From: Blasia pusilla | Taxonomy: Eukaryota > Marchantiophyta > Marchantiopsida > Blasiales | Length of the DNA stretch: 64,000 nucleotides | Assembly: GCA_050084515.1 (NCBI GenBank) | Contig: CM114273.1 | Span: forward strand, 29,202,001-29,266,000 | Reading direction: 5' to 3' | Shown here: positions 1-12,679 of the stretch, one piece after another | Numbering within the stretch: position 1 is the first letter of the stretch | Layout: each line of letters opens with the position of its first letter | Translations under genes and position numbers: made by a program | Notes under the pieces: model-generated | What the model was told of the DNA's origin: nothing | Seen by the model: the letters and a program-made list of their open reading frames with translations, nothing else | The model's database searches: none

Positions 1-3000
1 CCCAATTTGCCCAACAACCATGGTTTTCACAAAAACGAACATGTCCTTCCACAGAATGAACATGCCCCACGGGTTCCCTGCCCAAGTTTTTTTGATACCC
101 CAGTGACTCGCGCAGGCTTGGGACATGGGAACGGATGCGGGCTCAAATTATGGAAGGTGGGTAGGAATCGGTCCGCACGTAGCCCGCCCTAAACCTGCAT
201 TGGCTCATGGCAGGCCCGCATAAGGCTCCACAAAAACAAACTCAGGCCTTGCAAAGGGCGAGCGTGGGCTCGGGCCGAAGCCCTAAACCCAAGCTCGCGC
301 GACGCAGGCACAAGCCTGCCCTCCACGGTCCAATGCGGGTTTAGGGTGGGCCAATGCAGGCTGGCCGAGCTCGGATGTACGTTGTGCGCTCAGGTGTAGG
401 CCGCACGTACTCACACCTGCGTAGATATGTCTGTCCTAGGGACGAACATGTCCGTAAACACGGACTTTGTCCATGAGCAACCTTGACAACAACAAGCTGC
501 AAGAGGAGTGTAACAAGCTATAAGAGATTATGTTGTTTTCGGTTCCTTATGTGATAGATCCTTACTCGACTATAATAAATGAAGGTGGGACTTTGTTCAT
601 ACCATCTCCAAAAACATCGGAGGCATTCTGTGCATACAAAGCTTGGGTTGCTCTTGATAGCAAGCACTTAACTGTAACACTTTGAACCTTGGAGTACGAG
701 AAAAAGTTGAAAATGACGAAGTATATTCTTGATACTTAATAGCCTCAAACCTTTAAGCAGTATTATGTTGAGCGACACATTGTGTGTACATAAGAGTTCA
801 TGATAGACTCAATCTCTAAGGAATCACACTTGTGGAGGGAATTAGACCGATTAACCTGCTTATGATTTTGTGGCAAAATGAAATGAGGATGGTGGTAGTT
901 TAGGGACTTACTCATATATAGACATGAGGTATTCTTTGGATTATAATAAAAAAATTATTATTCATATTGCATAATCATTGCGTTTGTCACTGTACATCGG
1001 GATGTAAAATATCATCTTTCCGCTAAGAGTGCATATGTCTACTCCTATAAACATGTGTCACAACATACTTCTACTATTAAAGTGAAGGGTGATCAAGGTA
1101 GAAACATTGCTCCACTTATGCATGAAGGACAAAGGGTTCATTGCTCTCTCTACCATCTTGTTGGTGGAATTCTGTATCCATCTTCATTCTAAACCTACCA
1201 CAATCATCCATGACGATACACTATGCTAGGTTAGAGAGTGTATCTTATACCATTGGCATTGCAAGGCAATCACTTTGAAGGTGGGGAAGTCCAACTCTAA
1301 TACCACCTCTAACACTCCAAAATATGGGAAGTCCCCTTTGACAATGTTTGAGTCGTGTTTGGATGCTCGCAACTCTTGCTCAAAAGTGCAACGTATTATG
1401 TTGTTTTGAGTTTGAGTATGTCTACTTTGAATATAACACATTTTTCATGGAAAATAGACTAGACATGCTCTCATAGAAGTATCAAATATCATCACTATCG
1501 TAGGGAAAATACTCAAAATATATTGCAGTCCAACTCTAAAATCTCCTACAAAATGCAAAAATAATGGTCACTCCCTCCCTCCCCGCAATCACATTCATCT
1601 TATGTCAAGATGCTCGTGATTCTTGCTCAAAGATATTGCATACTTCGTATTGCGTATGTGTATGACGCTCATCTAATGCTTTCATCCAAAAATGACCATC
1701 ATCCTCTTGTACCTAGGTAAGATACTAAGAAGTCATCTTAGGCCAACATCCTCTCCCTCATATTTAAGTCATTTTGAGGGTTATCCCTTAAATCCTCATA
1801 AAAAAAAGGCTCATCAAAGCATGTCCACCATATACATCTCGAATTGAGGAAATCGTACCTATAAAATTGTGTTATTGAGAGTATCTCAACTATCCGATTA
1901 TGCAAAAGTTGCTTGTGAGGAAAAATATGTGTCTGAGACAATCTCACATTAGACATGTGATGCACATGCATGCTCCATGTGCTCTATCAATATCAATATC
2001 CATGTCATTTTCATCCTCGTTCCATGAGAAGAATACTCTAAGATGAAGAAAACCAACCAACTATGATGTATACAACATCACCTTTAAAGCAAGTATCCCT
2101 CTGCCATACTACATACCCTCCAATCAAACTCGATTACTTACAAAACCCTTCAATCTAAGTAAGCAACATTTTACTAAATACATACTTCTATAACATATTC
2201 GACATGTAATATATACCTCCCTCAACAAATATAGCAGCCTCTGGCTTTGCCCCATCATAAAAGATGGAGGAAGAACTCTCTACAATTGTGTTATTACTAT
2301 AATTCTTTCCACCTTTATCCTCCCATAATCTCTTATCTATCTCCTTGCTACAGATCGATCTACATAATAAAAGAAGAAGTCATTCAATTTTTTTCTAAGT
2401 AATAAGGGAAAATTTAAAGACTTGTAATGTCCATTTGTAAAATGAGGAAAGTACCTCAAAAACACCAATAAACCTCCCATCATCTCTCACAATCCTGTTG
2501 TGACCAACCCATGCATGGCCATTGAGACGAGATCTTAAATTAAGTGATGGAAGTTGTAGATCCTTAGACCTTTACCCCAACTCGATGGCAAGCTACCTTA
2601 TTCTGGCTTCATGAAGAAGATTTTGGAGTTGGATTAATTCTATACATTTTGAGTGCTATAATGTTAATAGTATTGCACACTTGTACAAGGGCATGCCCAA
2701 TCTATTGTTCACAATGAGTGTAGAGTCATTGGAGTGGAAAATTTATTTTAACACTAAGATGATTGGGAGAACAATGCACCATTCTTATTTTCCTTCCAAG
2801 TGGAGAAAGGATTCTACATTAAGCATCAATCTATAAGGATAGATGACTCAAGTTATGCATGCTTCTTATAGTCGATAGGCACTTGAAGAGGTGGGCATAG
2901 TGTGATCAAATATAGATCCTTTGATAGTAGGGTATTAGGAACTATCCATTTGGATGAGCTATACCATACTTCAAATGAATTATTTATTGAGCCAAATATA

Positions 3001-5227
3001 TGCACATTTCATAAACAACTCTAGTACCTCTTCATCTCTTATTTCACATGTTTATCCTTTCCTCTTCTCTCATTAATTTCATAACTTCCTCCATATGTTA
3101 GCTTCTTCTACTCCGGAGTTTGAATGTTGTTCTCCAAATGATCAAATTGGAATAGTTGGCAATTCCAAATTGATCCTTAAGGATTTGTGGTTCTTCGATG
3201 TCCACCGCATGCTTGTTTGCTTCAATCCCCCAACCTTTGTGTACTCTTTGCCCTAATTGGATGTCATACTCCTCCATATAACTCTTTGTACCTCCTAAAT
3301 CATAGACTTTAACCCTATTATCAGAGCCACTACTCGACACCATATTTCAATCATAAATTTTTGTTTGATTGTTCCAATGGAAGAGAGATTACCTACATGT
3401 CTCTCAAAGGTTACACCTCACACAAAGACAAAGAAGGATGACTACCCACAAAGATAACCTCTCCTCTATCGAGTTAAAAATGATTTGGATTATAGTAGGA
3501 CTATACTTGATCCCAAACATGGCCTCGCGGAAATCTCGTTTTGACCATATAAACCTATACACATTGAAGAGTGAGGCTTTGAATGGAGATGTAGAAAGTT
3601 CTTTTGGCTATTTTCATCACATGCATGTTCAACATCATTAACTTATTTTTATGTTTTTTTTAATCACATGAAGTTATGATTGATTTTAGTCTTTTACGTA
3701 TTAAAGTTTTTAGCAAATTCATTTAATTATTAGAAAAGGTAGCTTTATTGAAATGGATCCTTAGTGAGGTGAATTTAGATCCATTTTCCAAGAGTCTTCT
3801 AAGTGATAGTATGATAAATACTTTATGTTTTGAATTAGCACCAATGTTGATAAGTATTGATATGTTTTACGGGTTGGTAGTTTAAAGCCTAAAGATCCAC
3901 TCATGATCAAAATCATCAAGTATTTTAATATTGGGTTCCCAAGTATCCTAAGGAGCTCACCCCTAAAAGGTATTTCTATATTATTGCTCTTGTAATATGA
4001 GTATAATTGTATTTATTTCTTAGTGAGACATGGATAAGCTAAAAAAATGGAATCCAATCTTATAATATTTTCTGGACATATCTATTGGTTACCCGATAGA
4101 TTTTTCCAAAAAAAATTAAATCTATTTTTGTATCTCTATTTTAAGCAACTTAAGTTTCAGCTTTGTGTGTTATGCTAGACTCCTAACACACCAAATATAG
4201 ACCACATGATTTTATGTGAGAATTTGAACTCACTCCACTAATCATTGATTAATTTTGTTTCTTCCCTTTTTATATACATGTATGGAGAATGACCCTAAAT
4301 ATGGTATGATTTATTTATTTTAGAGCATTAGAAATGTCGATGACTGTCTTATTTGAGTGCGCTCATAGGTTCCGTGATCATGGATTTGCAAGGCAAACCC
4401 CCCCTCCAAGCTCATATTCTTGGGTTTAGATACATAGCTTGCCTTGTTAGTTTCTCTCTTCCTTTGTATTGGTCTCCAAAATCCTAGTTAGCTTCCGCTT
4501 GTTATCATGCCTTGTTAGCATCACATCCCCATAGCCACCAATTCTAGTGCCTTTTCCTTCCAACCTATGTATGATATCAAGACGAAACTATTCAAGATGT
4601 GCCTAGAGCTTCTCATAGCAACTAGTTTTGGTGTATCTTCTTTTTAACTTCTATTCACTTCCAACCATATACGGTTCCTCCAAATTTTTTGACAACGGCT
4701 AGTTTTGTGCTCTTATTTTTTAGCTTCATCTAGTGCCAAGTGTTTAAGATCCCTCCAAATCTTTAGATAACCCTTGGCTTTAGTGTTATTTTTTTCTAAA
4801 CTTCCTCCAATACCATTGGTTAAGGTCAATTCAGATCTTTTGACAACCATTGGTTTCGATGTTTCTTATTTTTTTTACCTTAATGTAATGCTAAGTTACA
4901 AGAAACCTCCAAATCTAATATAAGGAGAAAGCCTTTCTACATTCCTTACTTCTTTCATCATTTCATGTGCTTTGAAGTTTTACATACCTTCCTTCCAAGG
5001 ATCTTCACACGAATACTCATTCCTTTGAATCCAAATATTTCTTTTATTGGGAACTTACCAACTTCTAAAAAAACTCAAATATGTCCAAGACACTCTGATT
5101 TAGATTGATTTCCATCAAGGCATATCAACCTTATGCTTATGACAATGTTTGACTTGTACCATCATGGATGCATATGTAGTCCACTCCTTCCACCTTCTTC
5201 ATTTCAAGAATCCTTGCACCTTTTTGA
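1..5227. other. Unassigned AT-rich intergenic DNA
   Basis: No gene is supported here. The first 500 bases are GC-rich and repetitive, with recurring GCCCGC and AACATGTCC words, and have no usable reading frame. From 500 to 5200 only short frames with no recognisable domain occur. The longest, 3098-3343 (minus) and 3369-3641 (plus), match nothing I recognise and sit in AT-rich sequence, so they are left uncalled. Old transposon remnants are likely, but no terminal structures could be identified. Confidence 0.5.
4609..4920. repeat. Degenerate tandem repeat, about 75-bp unit, 4 copies
   Basis: Four diverged copies start near 4619, 4691, 4767 and 4842. Each carries a CAAC-CTAGTTTT-like word, then a T-rich run, a CTTC word and a CTCCAA-type word. 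Spacing is 72-76 bases. The copies match only partly, so the array is old. No function is apparent. Confidence 0.5.
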
Positions 5228-5560
5228 CACTACAAGGGATTTTCTTTTGCTTGTGGCTAATTTATGATTCCAATTAGCAACTTAGCGTCTACGGTACAAT
5301 TGTCTTGCGAGTGCAACTCATGCAACTAATTTGCGATCAACACGCAACTTGCAAGTTCTTACACTTGCAAGCTATTTGTGAGACTGAGAAGTCGCAAGGC
5401 AATTGCATACAACATTAGAACTACCAATTTCGATGGAGTCGCAAAGTACAAACGTGGAAACTTGCAAAGTGTAAATGTCGAGACTTGTAACTTGCGACTA
5501 ATTTGCGGGTATTGGAACTTGCAAAATGCAATTGCTTTGCCAATCATGGAACCAAATTCT
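5228..5560 (+). mobile_element. CACTA-like terminus with TTGCAAG subterminal repeats (partial element)
   Basis: The sequence CACTACAAGGGATTTTC at 5228 is a typical start of a plant CACTA (En/Spm) terminal inverted repeat. The next about 330 bases are dense in TTGCAAGT and TTGCGA words in both orientations, the pattern of transposase-binding subterminal repeats. No matching right end (expected to finish TTGTAGTG followed by TGA, the triplet before 5228) was found in the window, so this is called a left-end fragment. The short frames overlapping it are not regarded as genes. Confidence 0.5.
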
Positions 5561-5806
5561 TTGCCATAAATCCCCCTTCATGCTCTAATCCACTCCATTT
5601 TTGCTTTTCCTCCAAATTTTGTTGTATTAGTTTACTATCTATTCTTAGTGCCCAAACTTATAACAACAAGGATGGAACCGAGTAATTGTAGAAGGAGTTA
5701 TAGATTCTCAATTGATAATCTCTAAAAGAGTAAGGGTCAAAGGTTCATTTTTTCAAGTTTTATCTATCCATTTATTATGATTTAAGTTAGATGATCATAA
5801 GAATTT

Positions 5807-6836
5807 TGTCTTGCACCCACTTCCTTGAACACCAATGTAGTATGTCATGCAAGTTTGCATGCAATAGTTTACACTTGTTATTGATCTACATCCAAACACA
5901 CTCGTATTAGCCACATTTTTTGTCAACCAAACTTTATGTCTTCTAAGTTTGGATCTTAGGTCATCTTTCAAGGTCGATAGTCTTTAACTAGGTCAAATAT
6001 GGACCTAACTCATATTTCCCCAATAAACACAAGTTATTTAAGACTTAGGAAATACTTCCTTGATAATATAGGGATGTGAAATGATGTTAGCATGCTTAGC
6101 AATCCTAACTTCCCAATGGACCTTTTACAAGTCTCTAGTTGGAAATCAATATCTAAGTCATGAGTCATGAGTCAAGGTTCAAGTTTAGGTCCAAAACTAG
6201 ACTACTTGGGCTTAACTTGGTCTTAAATCCCAAATTCCAATCTTGAGGTCTATCTTGTGTCTTTGGTTCAACATCTATTGTTACCAAGATGGCGTTGAGA
6301 CTATTGGAGGTCCTCCGTGCTATCTATAGTTCTAGAGATATTTAGTCCCTCCTTCTTCCAAAAAATCCCTTTTAAACCATTTCTCATTTCCCTCGATCCA
6401 AACTATCATTTCGATGGTCTTAGGCCCTTTTCTAGTTTTATTTGTGTAGTTTTTTATATTTTTAGTTTATTGGAACAGGCTCATCTTAAGCTTTCCAACA
6501 TCGTTGCACTCATTGCAAAGGCATCTTGGGTCTATCCACCATTAACTAAAATATGGAGAGTCACCAAATACTAAATCAAATTCTAAGCTAGGTTATAGCC
6601 TCCTTAGAATATAACTCTTACAGAACTTGAGCTCTTCTCAAGTTCCACCCTACGTTTGATCTAAGTGTTTTGAGTTACAATTGTTATCATTTGAGATATA
6701 TGTTTAAGGTCCAATCTTAATTTCTATAGCTTTTATCTTGCTCATGAGACTTTGACGCGTTTCCATCCTAATGTGGGATCAATAGAGTTCTAATATTTTG
6801 CGTCGGCATGTGTTTGGTTATGAGGGTCATGAAACA
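5807..6836 (-). mobile_element. Old, decayed LTR of the TGTCG family
   Basis: This 1030-bp block aligns along its length with the solo LTR at 26971-27994, in the same orientation, and with the LTR at 56030-57022 in the opposite orientation. Shared landmarks are the start TGTCTTGCACCC (versus TGTCGTGCCCC), TCCTTGAAC, CATCCAAACACACTCGTA, AAGCTTTCCAAC, GCATCTTGG and the end TTGGTTATGAGGGTCATGAA (versus TTGGTCATGAGGGTCGCGA). Most CG dinucleotides of the younger copies are TG or CA here, the signature of cytosine-methylation decay. No target duplication is left (flanks AATTT and TTCCC). Confidence 0.7.
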
Positions 6837-9290
6837 TTCCCACGTTTGTTCCATCCTTTCGAGGCATGGGTAAACAACACAGAGAAGCTTAATATGTGTA
6901 TTGAAAATAATGAATTGGTCACAAAATTGAATCTCTAACTTCAAGCTAGTTCATTGGAATCTTATCATTTTACTTGGTGTCATATATTGGGACAATGCAA
7001 GCATTTTGTGAAGACTCTATGATAATTATGATCAAGTTGCAAGGACTTGAAATTTTGTTCTCACTTTTTTTTCTATATGGAATCATGAATAATTTCTAAC
7101 TCAAGTTTATATGATGACCAGCATAATCCTTTGGGCAAACGCCTCAATTTCTTCTCTTGTAGATGTGAAATAAAAGTTTTGAATCTTGCCAAAGAATACA
7201 TTAAGAGCTAAATGCAACAGTACATCATAATTGGTCAACAGAAAGAGTTCAACCTTATCGAACATATAGGGGTAGTGGGTTGTTCGCACATAACTTTTTC
7301 CTCATTGGTTGGATGAGATTAGTTATCGTTTCCTTACATGGAGATTAGCATTTCCAAAGATTCTCTTGGTTTTCTGTTTTGGATTAGGTGACCTATTGAC
7401 TATGTGAACAATCATCCCATAACTTATATGTACAAGTTATCAATTTTGCCTATATTTGGGAGGAGGACTCTTTCAGTTCTTATGAAGGATATACGAGGTG
7501 AGGAGATAACTTTCAACAACTATCCTTTTCATGTTAGGCCTAGAGAGCACACCTTCTTTTAAGGTTTGTTAGGATCTTGAGTGTTTGTTTTCAAAATGCG
7601 TCATGACACAGGATGGATATGGCTTGATGAAAATCGATAGATTTAATAGTGGAGTAGGTCGCATGAGTCATATCCCTTCAAATTTTAGTGCGGTATTGGT
7701 ATAGATGTATGAGTCTATTTTTGTATGGATATGAATCTACTCGTATATAGGGAAGGTCAATGGTGTTTCTTATGTGAACAACAATGTAGATTACATAATG
7801 ATTTAAATACACACTACAAATACTTTCATTATTTTGTTGATCTTAGAATACATAGAAACTTGATCTCATGCCCATGGAAATCAACAATTGCCTCTTAGTT
7901 TCAAAATTGTAATTGTGACTGTATATGCATAAAACTCATACTCTCGGGTTTGATAAACTATATGAAAATTCGTACCTTTTAATAAAATGTAGAATACAAT
8001 TTGGGCAAAAGTAGCTTGTAGGAACAACCCAAAATCGCTTGTAGATAATTGCTAATAGGAATTTAGAGAATAAAGGTCATCCAAAAACAACTCCTAGCCG
8101 TCAAGAAGATGATATGGATGTATGAAACCACCCAAGCCATCTTTATATCCGAGTCACACTTCCATGAGTTGGTGTATCTATTGCCATGTAGAACTTTCTT
8201 ATTTTCTTTAGAGGACATCCACACAAACTTACACATAAATAACCTCTCATGCTTGGATCCTTCCAATTCTTTGGGCACTACAATCCATACATAATTTTTG
8301 AGCTCTATTATTTTCTCTCGTGTTTTGAATCTCCAACTTCCATACATAAGGTCTGGGCTCTACTATTTTCTCTCATGTTTTGAATCTCAAGCTTCCATAC
8401 ACAATTTATGAACTCTACTAATTTCTCATGTTTTGAATCACCAACTTATTCCACTTTCAATGCATGCACTTATTATCTATTTTCTTTCACTATTGTATCC
8501 TCCACATGTTCCACTACTAACTAGTTCCATTACTTCCACCTTACCCTCCTCTCTCAATTACTCAATGTTTGACTTAACTTCTAAGGACTCAATGAACACA
8601 TTTTGAAATTAGTTCGAAAGTAGTTCGCTAGCTCATTAAGAGGAATAATTTCAAATAATAAATTTTCTTCCTCATTGTGAATCTGCTCCCATGAAAACAA
8701 GGATAATAGTCATACATCATGGACATAATACACTAATTTAGTAGCCATGTGATATGAAACAAATAGTAAATGTTGAACTAAAAGAACCTAACAAATCATC
8801 AAAAAGCACAAGGAAATTTGACAGCAAGAGAATGATGGGAATTTTCCCAATTGGAAAACAAACTAGGCAAATGGATAGAAAAGTTAGAAAGTTTTCATCG
8901 GTGGAAAGTGATATGTAGCGACCCAAGGAACAAGAGGGAAGAAACAACAATTTGCATCAATACTTGCGATTAGATAATCACATAGCGATACTCTGGAAGT
9001 TTACAAGAGCACATCATCACTTCTGGTGGACTCTCTCTGCTTCTATCATCACTAATTCAAATGTAGTTCAGTATATCTTTCGGTGGGTATGAAATCTGAA
9101 TTGCAGTAAACTCACTTGATTCTTTGGTCGATAATTGAACTTCACTTCTGCATTACTAGAAGGCAAAGTAAATTCAACTTTAATTCTGCACTACTTTAAG
9201 GCAAAGTATACTCTTACCTTCTTTCACTTTTTACTTTAATACAAAGTCCACGTACTTCTTTGCCTCCACTAAAATCTTGGACTAAGTCAA
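6837..9290. other. Unassigned AT-rich DNA
   Basis: No gene is supported. The segment 7600-7830 resembles 57065-57290 in the same orientation (shared GGATGGAT-TGGCTTGAT, TGGAGTA, GTATGAG and TGTAGATTACATAATGAT-like words), so it is part of a dispersed repeat of unknown class. Frames at 8063-8347 and 8738-8950 (both minus) match no recognisable protein. Confidence 0.45.
8286..8450. repeat. Tandem repeat, 55-bp unit, 3 copies
   Basis: Three consecutive copies begin with CATACA at 8286, 8341 and 8396. Each contains a GCTCTA or ACTCTA word, TTTCTC, ATGTTTTGAATC and a C-rich end. The first two copies are closest; the third has a small deletion. No coding potential or motif suggests a function. Confidence 0.7.
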
Positions 9291-10690
9291 ATATTGAACC
9301 AACTGCTTTTGAGATGCCACACTGTTTTATACCAGATATTAATAACCTTTCGGACTTTGTATATTGCACAAACACTTCAAACACTTTCGATTCTTGAGGC
9401 CAATTGCCTCATGCATTCCCAATTCCTGATGACATCTGATGGCGCCTTCTCAAGTATACGGATCCAACATCCTCCCAACCAATGTAGATCCATCCCAATC
9501 TCACCAATGCCCTTCTCGAGAACACCAACTCCAGATTAAGAACATCAAAGACTACTGTCCACCTATAGTGGATCTTCACATGGAAATGACAAATAAGTGA
9601 TTTTTCCATTCCAGAAATCTTGATGTATTATAATACCTGGTTTTTTGGCTGCTCATTGGTGTTGTACATCCTCAAAAGCTTTCTATAATTGGAGCTTCTG
9701 ACTGTAAACAGGGGCTAAACCCACAATTAACATGCATACACACTGAGCTATTCCCACCCCTATGACTCTATTAACAGTCAAAATATATTTTGTCCAGTTT
9801 GACCAGATACTGAACATGCTCAAATGGACAGCAAACACTGTATGTGTATGACATCAGACCCTCAGAACAAGCTGTGTACAAAGAATGGTAAAATTAACAT
9901 GCAGAGACAATGGGTGTTCATAGACCACACATGACCAAATTACACTTAAAGGTTAACCCTGTACCACTGAGCGAACTGCTTGGAGCAACAGAAATTTCAA
10001 AATCTTTCAGACAGACCAAGTTGACTGGCCTCCCCATGGTAGCAACTTCCCATCCAAGAATCCAACTGGCAAGTGGAAATCTTTGACTCAGCCAAAACAG
10101 GTGGACAGGAGAGAACAAGTGTCAATTCCAGAGCTTAAACCCCAACCTCATTGAGAGGAAATTACGGTCGACTCACATTTTCATCTTCAGCCATACGATA
10201 CTGACTGTTGCTCCACAATGTCAAATCCAGCATTCAGTTCATCACTTTGATGGTCTTGACGAAGAGAACTGAATACTAGACTCATGTGAAGTTTCAGTTT
10301 CTTAGAGTCTTGCTCGAGAATATCAAATCTATCATCCATTGCATTAAGTCAAAGATATTGATGTTGACAACTCACTCACCAGAACAATGCGCCAGCAAGA
10401 TTCCAATATTTTGTAAATTGTCCAACTGCATCAGCTGGTTCTGAAATTTGGAAGTGTTCTCGTATTGCCCTACACCCTGAATCTTATCAAGTTCTTCCAC
10501 CAGGTAGAGAGATGAGACTCAGTCCTGGCACCAGAACTCATGGGGACAGTGAAAATTGTCATAGAGCCATGGTGAGAATCAATGGATACCAGGGGTCTGT
10601 TGGCAAGGAATTCATTGCCCTATACCCAATTTTGATAACAGAGCAGTGAGATGATGAGTTGAACTCGAAAAGTAAAAGTTTCCTAATTTA
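9291..10690. other. Region downstream of the minus-strand gene; no further exon recognised
   Basis: This 1.4-kb stretch lies 3' of the gene at 10698-11447, whose frame ends at a TAG at its lower boundary. It has near-balanced base composition, unlike the AT-rich DNA to the left, and may hold untranslated sequence or further transcribed but non-coding exons. No conserved protein segment was recognised on either strand. Confidence 0.35.
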
Positions 10691-10697
10691 CCTGCTC

Positions 10698-11447
10698 CTA
10701 CCTGGACTTCTTCACAGTAACTGCCTGGGCTGCTGCCTTTGCCCTATCATCAACATATCCTCCAATTGGAGGGGTGAGCGAAGCAGGTATTCTACTCTTA
10801 GGGAAGGGAGTAAGATCGGGTACCAGAGCTGCCTCCCTGAGATGTGGAGGCAAAGCTGCAAGGGCATCTTTCTTCAGTTGAAGCCTCATAGACTCACCTT
10901 TCGCACGTTCTCTATCTTCTTTCAACATTACTCGGCTGTGCTCCTTTGCCAACCGCTGCCCTTCGTCAGCTGTCAACAGCATCGGAACGTCTGTGACCTC
11001 GATCTGTCCCTGTGCTTCCTCGCCCACAGCCGCTTTTGCTTTGGCTGCTTTCTTGGATGCAGCTTTGCCTGCCTTTGCACGGGCTTTCTCTTGCTCAAGT
11101 TCCTGCTGCCTCTCCTTCGTTACAACCCCAAGTTTCTCCATCTCCAGCATGCGCAGCCGATCCTTCTCCTTCATCGCCCTGACAGGAGCCGGAGCATTCA
11201 AGCACGACTCAATCAGGTCATTGAAGCGCTCTCTTTGATCTGCTTTCTCACTTTTCACTTGTGTCTTGGCCTTCACGGCCTTCGCTGGGTTTGGAGTCGC
11301 GGTCTTCTGCTCTGTGGTGGCATACCATCGATCCCCCAGTCCAATCCATTCTCGCCGCTCCAGAACTGAGATCGAGCCATCCACTCTTACTAAAAGCTTC
11401 AAAGACGGCACACTCCGCCAAAATCTGATTACCCCTTTGCCTGCCAT
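10698..11447 (-). CDS. Putative mitochondrial or plastid protein, 249 residues, charged coiled-coil type
   Basis: An uninterrupted frame of 249 residues starts MAGKGVIRFWRSVPSLKLLV. The first 45 residues are rich in Arg, Val and Leu and poor in acidic residues, as in organelle targeting peptides. A highly charged middle follows (about 65-190), with RERFNDLIESCLNAPAPVR, then long Glu/Lys/Arg/Ala stretches typical of a helical or coiled coil. The C-terminus has the Pro-rich LPPHLREAALVPD and ends in VKKSR. Basic, Ala/Lys-rich composition and small size would suit a mitochondrial ribosome or ribosome-associated protein, but I cannot name a family. The frame is GC-richer than its surroundings, and the overlapping plus-strand frames are its shadows. 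The start is the first Met of the frame. The upstream side is cut off 224 bases away by the inverted repeat at 11671, so its promoter region may be altered. Confidence 0.7.
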   Translation of the reverse strand: MAGKGVIRFWRSVPSLKLLVRVDGSISVLERREWIGLGDRWYATTEQKTATPNPAKAVKAKTQVKSEKADQRERFNDLIESCLNAPAPVRAMKEKDRLRMLEMEKLGVVTKERQQELEQEKARAKAGKAASKKAAKAKAAVGEEAQGQIEVTDVPMLLTADEGQRLAKEHSRVMLKEDRERAKGESMRLQLKKDALAALPPHLREAALVPDLTPFPKSRIPASLTPPIGGYVDDRAKAAAQAVTVKKSR

Positions 11448-11670
11448 TACAACATTCTATGTCCCGCTACTGCCTCCACATTATACTCCAAGTGCTGCTC
11501 CTCCTCCAACGACGGTAATGCTGAGTCCAGGTTATGACACTTCGGTTCTTCAATTGCTTTTCAAAACGAATCCTTGTTGAGGTTCCTTTGGATCATGACA
11601 ATGAAAGTTGATCAATTAAGTTGTGATCCGTAGCATTATCTTTAAACAATTTATCAAACTCTGGATCAGA

Positions 11671-12679
11671 CCCGAGACCCGATCTGCAATGTTGTGAGAG
11701 CCCGATTGTCAAAAGCACCCGAGTTAAACAGCTAGCAAGAGAGCCTGACTGTCAAAAATACCCCAGAGTCGAACGACTAGCAAGAGAGCCTAGCAAGATA
11801 ACCTGAGAGCCAACAATTTAGGGAAAAAACTCGACCGTCAAGAACACCGGAGAGCAGAGCCGCTGGGGGATGAGCTTGACTGTCACAAAACCCCGAGAGC
11901 CCAACTGCACAACCAAAATTGGCCTTCAATGTAAAAATTTGAGTGCAGATCGAGTCTAAAAGGCGACGATTCTCAGGGGAGATATTCAAGCACCGAGATG
12001 GTGCAAGCTTGGGTCACATCATGATGATCCGTGCGCTCTAGTGCACACGAGACGGGAGGAGGGGCGCGCTCCAGAGCATGAGTAGAGCACGGACTGGGAG
12101 AGGGGGCGCCTGAGGGCGCGAGAGCTCGACTGTAAAAAATACCCCAGAGTCGAACGACTAGTAAGAGAGCCTAGCAAGACAACCTGAGAGCCAAAAAGTT
12201 AGGGAAGGAACTCGACCGTCAAGAACACCGGAGAGCAGAAGCGATGGGGGGGGGATGAGCTTGATTGTCACGAAACCCCGAGAGCCCAAGTGCACAGCTA
12301 AAACTGACCTTCAATGTAAAAATTTGAGTGCAGATCGAGTCTCAAAAGGCGACGATGGAGCAGGCACCGTAATGATCTGTGCGCTCGAGCACGCACAAGC
12401 CGGAAGGAGGGGCGTGCTCGAGCGCATGAGTATAGCGGACTGGAAGAGCGAGCGCCTGAGGGATTGGAAAGGAGGCCGCGCGGACGGACGGACAAGCAGC
12501 GCGAGCGCTGCGGGACGATAGGAAGGAATAGGAGAGGGAGTGAGGGAGAAAGGGTTGGACGATTGGGTAGGGGGAAGGGTGGAGGGGGGAGGGATCTAAC
12601 GGCTCAGACCCTGAGCCGTCAGATTAACCATCTAACGGCCTGTTTGCCTGGCGGTTAGATGGTTCAAATCTGACCCTAA
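11671..12679 (+). repeat. Left arm of a ~1-kb inverted repeat pair
   Basis: The arm runs from CCCGAGACCCGATCTGC to GGTTCAAATCTGACCCTAA and is repeated in reverse complement at 21311-22297. By eye the arms are about 96% identical, with one 17-base length difference near 12086. The arm has an internal direct duplication: about 11740-11950 resembles about 12130-12340 (both hold ACCCCAGAGTCGAACGACTA and CTCGACCGTCAAGAACACCG). Its inner end holds two small palindromes built on GGCTCAGACCCTGAGCC and on CATCTAACGGCC with GGCGGTTAGATG. Short frames across it (for example 12255-12521 and 11777-11989) are not genes: they recur in the other arm without conservation as protein. Likely terminal repeats of a large DNA transposon, for example a Mutator-like element, though no 9-bp target duplication was seen. 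Confidence 0.85.

Noticed and set aside
10659-11580. Long plus-strand frames (10659-11369, 10993-11238, 11266-11580)
   Set aside because: They are antisense to the minus-strand 249-residue frame, are Cys/Ser/Leu-rich mirror translations and have no domain.
12255-12658. Frames inside the ~1-kb inverted arms as genes
   Set aside because: The same frames recur in the opposite arm with frame-changing differences; the sequence behaves as a repeat, not as protein-coding.
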